A stretch of DNA of 64,000 bases from Schlegelella_A sp038231215 (GCA_038231215.1 JBBRLS010000017.1:18224-82223), one strand, 5' to 3'; positions 50,600 to 59,316 are shown, numbered from the stretch's first letter. The notes: generated by a model from the letters alone, not told the origin. A program made the numbers and translations.

Positions 50600-53461
50600 A
50601 TGAGCGAAAGGTACGTCCTGCTTCAGACCGACATAGCGGACAGCACCGCGCTGGGCGAACGCCTGGGTGACGCAGCGATGTCGGCGGCATGGTCTGCGCA
50701 CGACCGTATGGCGCGGGACCTCATTCGGCACTGGAACGGAGTCGAGGTCGACAAGAGCGACGGATTTCTGCTCTTGTTCAGCGACGCTTCAGATGCCGTG
50801 TTATTCGCCCTCGAATATCAGCGCAAGCTCGCTGAACTCGACGTGGTCATGAAGGCACGGACGGGGATCCACGTCGGAACGGTCACTCTGCGCAAGAACT
50901 CCGACGAGGACGTGGGCCAGGGCGCGAAGCGGGTGGAGGTCGACGGCGCAGCCAAGCCGGTCGTCGCGAGGATGATGTCGGTGGCGGTCCCGGGACAAAC
51001 ATTGCTGTGTGCCGAAGTCAAGGCAACGCTGGGTTCCAAGTACCATTTCTCAGCGCACGGCCATTGGCGTTTCAAAGGAATTGCCGAGCCTTTCGAGATA
51101 TTTGAGATCGCTGCGGAGGGTGCGGCCGCCGTATCCCCACCCGACAGCGAAAAGGGCTATCGCGTTTCGCGACAGGGCGACCTCTGGCTCCCTCGGCGCG
51201 CGATCAAGCACAGCTTGCCGGCAGCCAGCAATTCCTTTGTTGGACGTGCGAAAGTGCTTCGCCAGGTCATGGAGCGTCTTGAAGCTGGCGTCCGCTTCGT
51301 CTCGCTCGTTGGAATCGGCGGTACCGGCAAGACCCGGTTGGCTCAGCGGATCGGATGGCTGACCCTGGGCGACTATCCCGGAGGTGTCTGGTTTTGCGAT
51401 CTTTCGGAGGCACGATCGCTCGAGGGTGTCCTTCACGCGGTGGCAATCGGACTTGATGTTCCGCTCGGAAGGCTTGATCCCCTGGTGCAACTGGGGTCAG
51501 CAATTCATGGTCGAGGTCGTTGCCTGGTCATCTTCGACAACTTCGAACAGGTCGCGAAGTTTTCTCGGTCTACCCTCGCGCCCTGGTTGGATCGCGCGGC
51601 AGAGGCCCAATTTGTCGTCACGACCCGGGAAGTCCTCGGCTTGCCTGGCGAACTGGTCATTTCGCTTGATCCGATGGATTTCGATGACGGGAAGTCACTA
51701 TTTCTCGATCGCGCTATCGCCGCTCGTAGCGATCTCTTGCTGGACGCCGAGGACCAGCTTGCGATCGGAAAGCTCGTCGCGCTTCTCGACGGCCTGCCGC
51801 TGGCGATCGAGCTTGCGGCCGCGCGCGTTCGCCTTTGGTCGCCGCGTCTGTTGCTAGCGCGAATGAAGGATCGATTCAAGCTCTTGGCGGCCAGAACGGG
51901 CCGTCCCGACCGACAGTCGACTCTCAGGGCAACCCTGGACTGGTCGTGGGACTTGCTGTCTCCATTGGAGCAAATGGCATTCGCCCAACTATCCGTGTTC
52001 CGGGGCGGGTTCACCCTCGATGCCGTCGATGAAGTCCTCGCGTTTGGCGACGCCCACGTCGACTGTTGGAAGGCGGACCTCGTCCAGGCCCTTCTTGAAA
52101 AGTCGCTCGTCCGGTCTACCGGCAATGCGCGGTTCGACATGTTGCTCTCGGTACGCGAGTACGCCGAGTCGCGTTGGCTCGGATCACTCGATGCAGCCGC
52201 GACACCGGACGATGCGTTGACAAGGCACTGTCGCTACTTCTCGAACCTCACCGAACGACAGGCAATTGCCAACGGCTGCGCCGATCTCGAAAATGTCGTC
52301 GTTGCATGCCAGAGGGCAGCTGCAAATGGCGAATTCAAGCTCGCGTCGCGGGCACTCGTGAACGCTTGGAGCGGCCTTCGGATGACGGGCCCCTTTCAGA
52401 TCGGTGTTGACCTGGCGCGGGCTGTGAGGTCCGCATTTCCTGGGGCTCAGTTCGCTATGCCAGAAGTCGACTGGGCGGAAGGAAACGCGCTCTCTTGCCT
52501 TGGAGACATACCGGGTGCCTTGGCGCGCTTCGATCAAGGTCTGAAGACTGCGCGGTCGACCGGCACGTGGGAAGCGCAAGGTCGCATCCTATGGTCATTG
52601 GGGGAGGCGCATATCTACGCTCAAGGAGGGGACGCGGGGAGTGAATTGTCTGAGGCATTGGCGTGCGCAGAGAGGGCAGGCGAGCGTGACCTTCAGATGA
52701 AGGTGCTGAGCAGTCGGGGCGTGCTCAGCGCTCGCCTTGGCCAAACACACGCCGCCGAGGAAGCCTACCGACAAGCCTTGGATATCGCACGTGCGACCGA
52801 CGATTCACGACGTCAGGGCGGTCTGCTCGGCAACCTCGGGATCCTGCTCTATGAGCGCGGCTTGCATGCCGAGGCACGGGCTAATTACGAAGAGGCGCTC
52901 GAGCTCGTTTCACGGGCAAGGGACAGACAGTGGGAAGGGAACACCCGGTGCAATCTGGGCTTGTTGCTATACGAGTGCGACGCGTTTGCAGAAGCGCGAG
53001 TTCAACTTGACCTGGCGCTCCAGACTGCCCGAGAGATTGGCGATGCTCGTCTCGAGTGCATAGCGCTCTGCAACCTCGGCCTGATCGCGGAAGCGGGTGA
53101 TGACCTTCGCATCGCTTTCGATACGCAGAATGGCGCGCTCAGGCTCGCCATGGGTCTGAACGATCGGCCACTCCAAGCCCTCATTCACGCCTATCTGGCG
53201 TGGCTGCATGCTCGGGAGGGTCGAGTCGATGAAATGCACGCTCACCTCGCAACGGTGCGAGGTGAGTTTGCCGTTCCCACGGACGGCCCTATCGCTGCGC
53301 TGCTGAGTTGTTCCGAAGCCTATTCGGCGCACAAGCTCGGCGACATGACGGTTGCCCGCCAGGCGCGAGTCGAAGCCGAGCCCGTCGCCGCGAAGGCGGG
53401 CCGGGGATCCGACCTGGGAAGAGCCTGGGCCGCGCTTTCCGGTCTCCCCGGGCTCCCTTGA
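50600..53461 (+). CDS. Cyclase-domain / STAND ATPase / TPR signalling protein
   Basis: A 953-residue protein. An N-terminal class III nucleotide-cyclase-like domain (1-175) has D11 (LLQTDIADSTALGERLGD) and D54 (KSDGFLLLF) as metal-binding candidates. A STAND/NB-ARC-type ATPase follows with Walker A GIGGTGKTRLA near 243 and Walker B LVIFDNFEQV, and DGLPLAIELAAARVRLW further on. From about 570 the chain is TPR-like with repeats such as GGLLGNLGILLYERGLHAEA. Codon use is more A/T-rich than in the neighbours. It stops exactly one base before the convergent 53462 gene begins its stop codon. Ligand and target are unknown. Confidence 0.82.
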   Translation: MSERYVLLQTDIADSTALGERLGDAAMSAAWSAHDRMARDLIRHWNGVEVDKSDGFLLLFSDASDAVLFALEYQRKLAELDVVMKARTGIHVGTVTLRKNSDEDVGQGAKRVEVDGAAKPVVARMMSVAVPGQTLLCAEVKATLGSKYHFSAHGHWRFKGIAEPFEIFEIAAEGAAAVSPPDSEKGYRVSRQGDLWLPRRAIKHSLPAASNSFVGRAKVLRQVMERLEAGVRFVSLVGIGGTGKTRLAQRIGWLTLGDYPGGVWFCDLSEARSLEGVLHAVAIGLDVPLGRLDPLVQLGSAIHGRGRCLVIFDNFEQVAKFSRSTLAPWLDRAAEAQFVVTTREVLGLPGELVISLDPMDFDDGKSLFLDRAIAARSDLLLDAEDQLAIGKLVALLDGLPLAIELAAARVRLWSPRLLLARMKDRFKLLAARTGRPDRQSTLRATLDWSWDLLSPLEQMAFAQLSVFRGGFTLDAVDEVLAFGDAHVDCWKADLVQALLEKSLVRSTGNARFDMLLSVREYAESRWLGSLDAAATPDDALTRHCRYFSNLTERQAIANGCADLENVVVACQRAAANGEFKLASRALVNAWSGLRMTGPFQIGVDLARAVRSAFPGAQFAMPEVDWAEGNALSCLGDIPGALARFDQGLKTARSTGTWEAQGRILWSLGEAHIYAQGGDAGSELSEALACAERAGERDLQMKVLSSRGVLSARLGQTHAAEEAYRQALDIARATDDSRRQGGLLGNLGILLYERGLHAEARANYEEALELVSRARDRQWEGNTRCNLGLLLYECDAFAEARVQLDLALQTAREIGDARLECIALCNLGLIAEAGDDLRIAFDTQNGALRLAMGLNDRPLQALIHAYLAWLHAREGRVDEMHAHLATVRGEFAVPTDGPIAALLSCSEAYSAHKLGDMTVARQARVEAEPVAAKAGRGSDLGRAWAALSGLPGLP

Positions 53462-54019
53462 CTACCCCAGATTCGCGATCGTCGGATCGACGACGGCGCA
53501 CGGGTATTGCATTCCGCCTTGCAGATGCCTGACATTGATGTCGAAGGGATGATTCTTCTTTCGACCGTTTGCGGCCGTTACGAAATAGTGACTGGCCATG
53601 CCATCGGGACCCAAGGGGTTGACGTCCTTCTTTGGATCGTAGGAGTTCTTGAACTTGATTCCGTCCGGCGCGAAATACATGACGTGCGGGTCGTTCGGCG
53701 GATCCTTGACCAGTTCGAAAATCAGAAACACATTCTGCGATCCGACCGTGACCTCGATCGTGTCGAAATCGATGCTGCCCGTGCAACTTTTCTTCGGATT
53801 GCTCTCGGTCGGATCGTTTCGGACAGTCACCTGGACTGTGCAGACATGCGGCGGATTTGCGTATGCCGGAGGGCAAACGACCGTCGTTCCAGTGGCCATC
53901 GTACCGAGGCGTTTCGGCGAAACGACCAACGGAAGCTTGTAGATATCGATTGCAAGTTGCTGCGCTGATGCGCATGTCGAAATGAGCAGCCCGAACACCA
54001 ACGCGACTGGCTTGAGCAT
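53462..54019 (-). CDS. Secreted hypothetical protein
   Basis: A 185-residue protein with a clear signal peptide (LKPVALVFGLLISTCASAQQ, cleavage after ASA near residue 19). The mature part is beta-rich, with three to four Cys that could form disulfides (VVCPPAYANPPHVCTVQVTV, KSCTGSIDF, QYPCAVV). No family is recognised. Codon use is lower in G/C than the surroundings, like the convergent partner whose stop it touches. The two may have been acquired together. Confidence 0.66.
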   Translation of the reverse strand: MLKPVALVFGLLISTCASAQQLAIDIYKLPLVVSPKRLGTMATGTTVVCPPAYANPPHVCTVQVTVRNDPTESNPKKSCTGSIDFDTIEVTVGSQNVFLIFELVKDPPNDPHVMYFAPDGIKFKNSYDPKKDVNPLGPDGMASHYFVTAANGRKKNHPFDINVRHLQGGMQYPCAVVDPTIANLG

Positions 54020-54186
54020 GTCGATTCCCCTCGATGTCGTGTATTGCGGTCGGTCAATGGACAGTCAAGGTTGTGACCGTATGCAACCCTGTGCCGAAGT
54101 CTCTCCCAATCGTCTTCTGCTTGGAAGGGACTCATTGCGAATTGATGTATGCCGTGCACGCAGTCTTTGTGGACGTTGCGGCCGGC

Positions 54187-55818
54187 TCAAAGGATGTCCT
54201 CCCCCAGCATCCGGGCGACCAGCCGGACCGGCAGCGCGGGCATCGCTGCCGTACCAGGCTCGGCGGTATGAACCCGTTCTTCGCCGCGGCAGGTCGACAG
54301 CCAGCTAAGCTTTCCTTGCGTCAGGTGCAGCGCGTAGCTGCCTCGCTCGCGCTGGGCACGCAGAAATTCCGCCACCTGCCTCGCAAGCACCGCACTGTGC
54401 ACGACGATTCCGGCTTCGGTGTTGAGGCGGGCCGAACGGCTGTCCAGGTTCATCGAGCCGAGAAAGGTCTTGTCGCCGTCGACGACTGAAATCTTCGTGT
54501 GCAAGCGCCCCAGCGAGCTGCTGCCGCGACCCGAGCTGCCGAGCGACATGGGCAGCTCGGCGGCGGCGTCGGCGTCGATTGAAGGCATCAGCTCGTGCAG
54601 GTCCACGCCGGCGCGCAGCAGCGCGGCGCGATGCCTGGCATAGCCGATGTGCACGAGGGGCTCGTCGGTCGTGGCCAGCGAGTTGGTGAGAACCGAGACG
54701 TCGACGTCGTTGGCGCGCAGCGCGCTCAGCGTCCTCATCGTCGGCTCGCCAGGAACGAAGTAGGGGGAAGCGAGCAGCACGCTCGAGCGTGCCGAGCCGA
54801 TCAGCGCTCGGTGGGCTTCGGCGACGGTCGGCGCGGCGGAGTCGCCGCCGGCCTTGTCGGGTGAATCGGCCAGCACCTCGGCGTCGGCTTCGTCGAGTGC
54901 GAGCCGGCCCGAGGCCAGTTCGTCGGCGAGCCGCGCCGCGTCGGCGGGCTTTGTCTCCGGAGCCGCGCCGACGCTCGCCAACATCTGGTCGAACGCCTCG
55001 GCCGTCGGCGCCTGGCGCACCAGGCTCTGCACCGGGTAGGAGTGCTCCGAATTCCAGTAGCCGTCGAATACTGCGGCAAGCGCCTGCACCACCCGGCCGC
55101 TGGAGAGCACGTCCATGTCGATGAAGTTCGCCTGACCGCCGCGGTCGAAGTACTCGTCGGCGATGTTGCGACCGCCGGTGACGGCAAAGCTGTCGTCGGC
55201 GATGAAGAGCTTGTTGTGCATGCGGTGGTTGATGCGCGAGAACTGGTGCAGGGAGAAGGCGATGCGTTGGCCGAAGCTGCCGCTGCGAACCGGAAGCGGA
55301 TTGAAGAGGCGAACCTCGACGTTGCGCTGCGTGGCGAGGCCGGCGAAGAGCGCGTCTTCCCCGGTGGCGTACAGGTCGTCGACGAGGACCCGCACGCGCA
55401 CGCCGCGCGCCGCTGCGTCGGTCAGGGCGCGCAGGAACTCGCGCCCGGTGGCGTCGCTTGCGATCAGGTAGTACTGGACGTCGATCGTGCGCTCGGCCCG
55501 CTCGATCAACGCGAGCCGCGCCTCGAGCGCGCCGGCGCCGTCGGGCAGCAGGCGAAAGGCCGAACGCTCGCCCGCTGCGCCATCGAGCGAGGCGGCGGCG
55601 ATCCGGCCGAGGCCCGTGGCGCCGGTGTCGACCAGCGCGCCCGACACCGGCCGCTCGACATGGCTCGGCAGCACGGCGCAGCCGCCCAGGGCGACCGCGA
55701 CGGCCAAGAGAATTGACCGCCAGATCGCAGCCCCCGCGGCGGTGCCCAGGCCGGCGCCGGTGATCCAGCAAAACAGGCGGCAGGCCGCGGCGAACTGGAA
55801 GGCTTGGGACAAGGGCAT
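54187..55818 (-). CDS. Phospholipase D / cardiolipin-synthase-like lipoprotein
   Basis: A 543-residue PLD-superfamily protein with two HKD motifs: H201-N-K203-x4-D208 (HNKLFIAD) and HTKISVVD near residue 442. The N-terminus has a hydrophobic segment and a lipobox LGGC with C47, so it is probably an exported lipoprotein. Such proteins hydrolyse or transfer phosphatidyl groups. The ATG at 55818 has GGGAGA 5 bases upstream and is preferred to a start 24 bases earlier. It follows the 33-residue membrane peptide gene by 37 bases and is divergent from the Crp/Fnr gene. Confidence 0.82.
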   Translation of the reverse strand: MPLSQAFQFAAACRLFCWITGAGLGTAAGAAIWRSILLAVAVALGGCAVLPSHVERPVSGALVDTGATGLGRIAAASLDGAAGERSAFRLLPDGAGALEARLALIERAERTIDVQYYLIASDATGREFLRALTDAAARGVRVRVLVDDLYATGEDALFAGLATQRNVEVRLFNPLPVRSGSFGQRIAFSLHQFSRINHRMHNKLFIADDSFAVTGGRNIADEYFDRGGQANFIDMDVLSSGRVVQALAAVFDGYWNSEHSYPVQSLVRQAPTAEAFDQMLASVGAAPETKPADAARLADELASGRLALDEADAEVLADSPDKAGGDSAAPTVAEAHRALIGSARSSVLLASPYFVPGEPTMRTLSALRANDVDVSVLTNSLATTDEPLVHIGYARHRAALLRAGVDLHELMPSIDADAAAELPMSLGSSGRGSSSLGRLHTKISVVDGDKTFLGSMNLDSRSARLNTEAGIVVHSAVLARQVAEFLRAQRERGSYALHLTQGKLSWLSTCRGEERVHTAEPGTAAMPALPVRLVARMLGEDIL

Positions 55819-55855
55819 GACGTTCTCCCGGCGGGAGGGCAATGGGCGGCGCAGC

Positions 55856-55957
55856 TCAGACCGCGCCAGTCAAGACGACGACCAGCATCGAGACGCTTGC
55901 GATGGCGTAGGTGACGGTGATCAGGGCGGTGGCGACGTCGTCGTAGAAGGTCTTCAT
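55856..55957 (-). CDS. 33-residue single-helix membrane peptide
   Basis: A short frame starting at the ATG at 55957, 5 bases after a strong GAGGAG ribosome-binding site. The product MKTFYDDVATALITVTYAIA continues as a hydrophobic helix to the C-terminus (VSMLVVVLTGAV), so it is a one-span inner-membrane peptide. A longer upstream frame exists but lacks any ribosome-binding site. It lies directly before the PLD lipoprotein gene, in the same orientation, and downstream of the palindrome at 56062-56081. Function unknown. Confidence 0.65.
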   Translation of the reverse strand: MKTFYDDVATALITVTYAIASVSMLVVVLTGAV

Positions 55958-56061
55958 GGCGGCTCCTCGGTGGTTGCTGGCTGCGGCGAACCGTTCGCTG
56001 CTGGCCTGACGCCAGTCTCGGCAAAAAGCCCTTGGCCAACGAGTGAGCAAGGCGCCACGAC

Positions 56062-56081
56062 CGAGTGACATCGGTCACTCG
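56062..56081. promoter_or_regulatory. Perfect palindrome CGAGTGAC-N4-GTCACTCG, CRP-like
   Basis: The two 8-base arms are perfect inverted repeats. The core reads GTGA-N6-TCAC, the spacing and inner bases of CRP/FNR-type sites, with the outer T/A replaced by A/T. It lies between the divergent 33-residue peptide gene (ATG 55957) and the Crp/Fnr-family gene (GTG 56138), so an autoregulatory site acting on both sides is likely but unproven. Confidence 0.55.
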
Positions 56082-56137
56082 TGCAACGGTCCGGTCGATA
56101 ATTCTTACCTCCCGACATACGGCGCGGCGCGCCGAAG

Positions 56138-56773
56138 GTGGACGTGTTGCTCGAAGATCGCTTGCCGATCCCCCTTCTTGATGCCCTTGCAGCGCACGGC
56201 AACACGCGCTCGTTCCGCGCCAACGCCATCCTCATCACCGAGGGCGACGCCGGGGATTCGCTCTACATCGTGGTCACCGGGCGGCTGCGCAGCTTTGCCA
56301 GCTCGGAAGACGGCCGCGACGTCGTCCTCGGCGAGCACGGCCCGGGCGAGTACGTGGGCGAGCTTTCCCTCGATGGCCACCGGCGCTCGGCGTCGATCAA
56401 GACGCTCGAGCCGACGACCTGCTGCGTCGTCGCCGGCGCCGAGTTGCGCGGCTTTCTCGCCGCGCATCCGGACTTCGCGGTTCACTTCTCGCAGAAGCTG
56501 ACGCGCATGGTCCGTCGCCTGACCGATCAGGTGAAGAGCCTGGCCCTGCAGGACGTCTACGGGCGCATGGTGCGGGTGCTGATGGAGCTCTCCGACCCCG
56601 CCGGCTCGGAGCGAATCGTCCGCGAGAAGCTGACCCAGCAAGACATCGCCGATCGCGTCGGCGCCTCGCGCGAGATGGTCAATCGGGTGATGAAGGACGT
56701 CACGGCCGGTGGCTACGTCGAGCTGCGGGACGGCCGCTACGTCGTCCGCAAGAAGCTCCCGGCGGCGCGCTGA
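56138..56773 (+). CDS. Crp/Fnr family transcriptional regulator
   Basis: A 211-residue regulator. The cyclic-nucleotide-binding-like beta barrel spans about 15-125 (ILITEGDAGDSLYIVVTGRL, GEYVGELSLDGHRRSAS; the GEL-x-L-x-x-x-R-S/A pattern resembles the cAMP pocket). A dimerisation helix follows and a winged helix-turn-helix at about 165-187 (LTQQDIADRVGASREMVNRV). No Fnr-type N-terminal cysteines are visible, so an oxygen-sensing cluster is unlikely. The GTG at 56138 is the apparent start; its ribosome-binding site is weak. A CRP-like palindrome lies 57 bases upstream. Confidence 0.84.
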   Translation: MDVLLEDRLPIPLLDALAAHGNTRSFRANAILITEGDAGDSLYIVVTGRLRSFASSEDGRDVVLGEHGPGEYVGELSLDGHRRSASIKTLEPTTCCVVAGAELRGFLAAHPDFAVHFSQKLTRMVRRLTDQVKSLALQDVYGRMVRVLMELSDPAGSERIVREKLTQQDIADRVGASREMVNRVMKDVTAGGYVELRDGRYVVRKKLPAAR

Positions 56774-56889
56774 TCCGAGGACCGCGGTCGCCCGCGGGAA
56801 CAAGGGGAATTGCCGGGGGGAATAACCCGCGACGCTGCACGCTGGCGGTCAGCGCCACCCTAGACTCGGCGTCCCGCTCGCTGAAGCAA

Positions 56890-56905
56890 GTTCAGCGTGC
56901 TGAAC
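56890..56905. promoter_or_regulatory. Palindrome GTTCAGC-GT-GCTGAAC upstream of the IclR gene
   Basis: A perfect 7+7 inverted repeat with a 2-base centre ends 15 bases before the ATG of the IclR-family gene at 56920. It is the right size and place for an IclR autoregulatory operator controlling the whole downstream LIV operon. Binding is inferred. Confidence 0.5.
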
Positions 56906-56919
56906 GTCCGCGACACTGC

Positions 56920-57777
56920 ATGCAATCCCGTCTCGACGCCCGCTTCGACACCCTCCGCGGCTTGCCCTCCGTCGGCAAGGGCTCGTCGACGCCGCTCGTG
57001 CCGGCGGTGTCGCGCGCGCTCGCCCTGCTCGAGCGCCTGGCCGGCGCGCGCGAGCCGATGAGCCTGGCGCGCCTGGCCGGTGACCTGTCGCTGCCGAAGA
57101 GCAGCGTGCACGGCCTGTGCACGACGCTGGTCTCGTTCGGCTATCTGCGCCGCCAGCCCGATGGCGCCTTCCTCATCGGGCCGCGCGTCATGGGCCTGGC
57201 CGAAGCCTTTGTCTCGGGCACCGACGTGGCCCAGGAATTCAACGCGCTCTGGTCCGACAACGGCAGCGCGCCCGAAGAGACGGTCGTCCTCTCGGTGCTC
57301 TCGGGCACCGAGGCGCTCTACGTCGGCGTGAAGAAGAGCGCTCGGCCGCTCGGCCTGGCCTTCAACGTCGGCATGCGCTTGCCGGCCTATCTGTCGGGCA
57401 GCGGCAAGGCGATGCTTGCCTGGCTGCCGGCGCAGGAAGTGAGGCGCCGCTTCGCCGCCGGCCTGGGCATGCGCCTGACCCGCAAAGGCCCGCGCAATCT
57501 CAATGCATTGCAGAAGGAACTGGCGCTGACCCGGCGGCGTGGCTACAGCCTCGACGACGAAGGCGTGCGCGAAGGCGTTTATTCGTTCGGCGCGCCGGTG
57601 TTCGGCGCTTCCGGCGAGGTCGTCGCGGCGATCTCGGTGTGCATCAACAAGGCCATGCTCGGCGCCGACCGCGGCGCACGCCATCGCGAGGCCGCCCTCG
57701 CCGTCGCCGCCGACCTGTCGCGCCGCATCGGCGGCGACGCCCGGCCGGCGCGGCGCCTGGAGGAGGCGGCGGCATGA
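56920..57777 (+). CDS. IclR family transcriptional regulator
   Basis: A 285-residue regulator. An N-terminal winged helix at about 28-90 (VSRALALLERLAGAREPMSL, LPKSSVHGLCTTLVSFGYL) is followed by the effector-binding IclR domain (GLAFNVGMRLPAYLSGSGKAML, GYSLDDEGVREGVYSFGAPV). IclR proteins sense small acids or aromatic compounds. Its stop overlaps the ATG of the LivG-class gene (ATGA), so it is translated with the transporter genes and probably responds to the transported compound. A palindrome immediately upstream is its candidate operator. Confidence 0.88.
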   Translation: MQSRLDARFDTLRGLPSVGKGSSTPLVPAVSRALALLERLAGAREPMSLARLAGDLSLPKSSVHGLCTTLVSFGYLRRQPDGAFLIGPRVMGLAEAFVSGTDVAQEFNALWSDNGSAPEETVVLSVLSGTEALYVGVKKSARPLGLAFNVGMRLPAYLSGSGKAMLAWLPAQEVRRRFAAGLGMRLTRKGPRNLNALQKELALTRRRGYSLDDEGVREGVYSFGAPVFGASGEVVAAISVCINKAMLGADRGARHREAALAVAADLSRRIGGDARPARRLEEAAA

Positions 57778-58568
57778 GTGCCTCGCCTGGAGAGGGCGTC
57801 AGCGACTTCATCCTCGAGACGCAAGACCTCACCAAGGAGTTCAAGGGCTTCGTCGCAGTCGACAGGGTGAACCTGCGCGTGCGCCGCGGCTCGATCCACG
57901 CCCTGATCGGGCCGAACGGCGCCGGCAAGACGACCTGCTTCAACCTGCTCACGAAGTTCCTGATCCCGACCAGTGGCCAGATCCTGTTCGACGGCACCGA
58001 CATCACGGCCGAGCGGCCCGCGCACATCGCCCGCCGCGGCGTGATCCGCTCGTTCCAGATATCGGCCGTGTTTCCGCATCTGAGCGTGCTCGAGAACGTG
58101 CGCGTCGCGCTGCAGCGCCGGCTCGGCACCTCCTACCACTTCTGGCGGCCGGAGCGCTCGCTCGAGGTGCTCGACGCCAGGGCGATCGAACTGCTGCACG
58201 CCGTCGACCTGGAGTCGTACGCCGCGCTGCCGGCGGTCGAACTCGCGTACGGCCGCAAGCGCGCGCTCGAGATCGCGACGACGCTGGCCATGGACCCCAA
58301 GCTGATGCTGCTCGACGAGCCGACGCAAGGCATGGGCCTCGAAGACGTCGACCGCATCCGCCGGCTGATCAAGAAGGTGGCCGCCAGCCGCACCGTGCTC
58401 ATGGTCGAGCACAACATGAGCGTGGTGGCGAGCATCGCCGACACGATCACCGTGCTGCAGCGCGGCGCCACGCTGGCCGAGGGCCCCTACGCCGAGGTAT
58501 CGAAGAACCCCGCGGTGATCGAGGCCTACATGGGCAGCGCCCAGGTCGAGCTGAAGGGAGCGCACTGA
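57774..58568 (+). CDS. LIV-type ABC transporter ATPase, LivG class
   Basis: A 264-residue ATPase. Walker A GPNGAGKTT, the Q-loop RSFQISAVFPHLSVLENV, the LivG-type signature ELAYGRKRALEIA and Walker B LMLLDEPTQGMG are present, with the switch His in MVEHNMSVV. It is coupled to the IclR gene in front and followed after 2 bases by the LivF-class gene. First transporter gene of the second LIV locus. Confidence 0.88.
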   Translation: MSASPGEGVSDFILETQDLTKEFKGFVAVDRVNLRVRRGSIHALIGPNGAGKTTCFNLLTKFLIPTSGQILFDGTDITAERPAHIARRGVIRSFQISAVFPHLSVLENVRVALQRRLGTSYHFWRPERSLEVLDARAIELLHAVDLESYAALPAVELAYGRKRALEIATTLAMDPKLMLLDEPTQGMGLEDVDRIRRLIKKVAASRTVLMVEHNMSVVASIADTITVLQRGATLAEGPYAEVSKNPAVIEAYMGSAQVELKGAH

Positions 58569-58570
58569 CC

Positions 58571-59275
58571 GTGGCCACGCCCTTGCTCGAAATCAAGGAC
58601 CTGCACGGCTGGTACGGCGAGTCGCACGTGCTGCACGGCGTCAACTTCCACGTCGACCCGGGCGAGGTGGTGACGCTGCTCGGGCGCAACGGCGCCGGGC
58701 GGACGAGCACGATGCGCGCGATCATGGGCCTGATCGGAAGCCGCAAGGGCTCGATCAAGGTCAACGGCGCCGAGACCGTGGGCATGGCGACGCATCGCAT
58801 CGCCCGTCTGGGCATCGGCTACTGCCCCGAGGAGCGCGGCATCTTCTCCAGCCTCTCGGCCGAGGAGAACCTGATGCTGCCGCCGACCCTCGCGCGGGGC
58901 GGCATGAGCGTCGAGCAGATCTACGCCATGTTCCCGAACCTGAAGGAGCGCGCCGGCAGCCAGGGCACGCGGCTGTCGGGCGGCGAGCAGCAGATGCTCG
59001 CGGTCGCGCGCATCCTGCGCACCGGCGCCAAGCTGCTGCTGCTCGACGAGATTTCCGAGGGACTGGCGCCCGTCATCGTGCAAAAGCTCGCCGAGATGGT
59101 GATCGCGCTGCGCAAGCAGGGCTACACGATCCTCATGGTCGAGCAGAACTTCGTCTTCGCCGCGCCGCTGGCCGACCGCTTCATGGTCATGGAGCATGGC
59201 CAGGTGATCCAGTCCTTCACCCAGGCCGAACTGCCCGCGCGCATGGAGCGCCTGCACGAATACCTCGGCGTCTGA
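58571..59275 (+). CDS. LIV-type ABC transporter ATPase, LivF class, with Walker A Lys-to-Arg change
   Basis: A 234-residue ATPase starting at a GTG 2 bases after the LivG-class stop. The Q-loop YCPEERGIFSSLSAEEN, the signature LSGGEQQMLAVARIL and Walker B LLLLDEISEGLAP are intact. Walker A reads GRNGAGRTS, so the normally invariant lysine is R44. Arg at this place is recalled in other LivF-like proteins of Betaproteobacteria, so it is probably functional through the partner ATPase and not a decay sign. It pairs with the LivG-class protein. Confidence 0.86.
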   Translation: MATPLLEIKDLHGWYGESHVLHGVNFHVDPGEVVTLLGRNGAGRTSTMRAIMGLIGSRKGSIKVNGAETVGMATHRIARLGIGYCPEERGIFSSLSAEENLMLPPTLARGGMSVEQIYAMFPNLKERAGSQGTRLSGGEQQMLAVARILRTGAKLLLLDEISEGLAPVIVQKLAEMVIALRKQGYTILMVEQNFVFAAPLADRFMVMEHGQVIQSFTQAELPARMERLHEYLGV

Positions 59276-59316
59276 GCCGACACCGACCACGACAACCTCA
59301 ACTGATGGAGACCCCG

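Noticed and set aside
54020..54186. Small plus-strand frames between the secreted orphan and the PLD gene
   Set aside because: No ribosome-binding site, no motif, and overlap with the start regions of the neighbouring genes.
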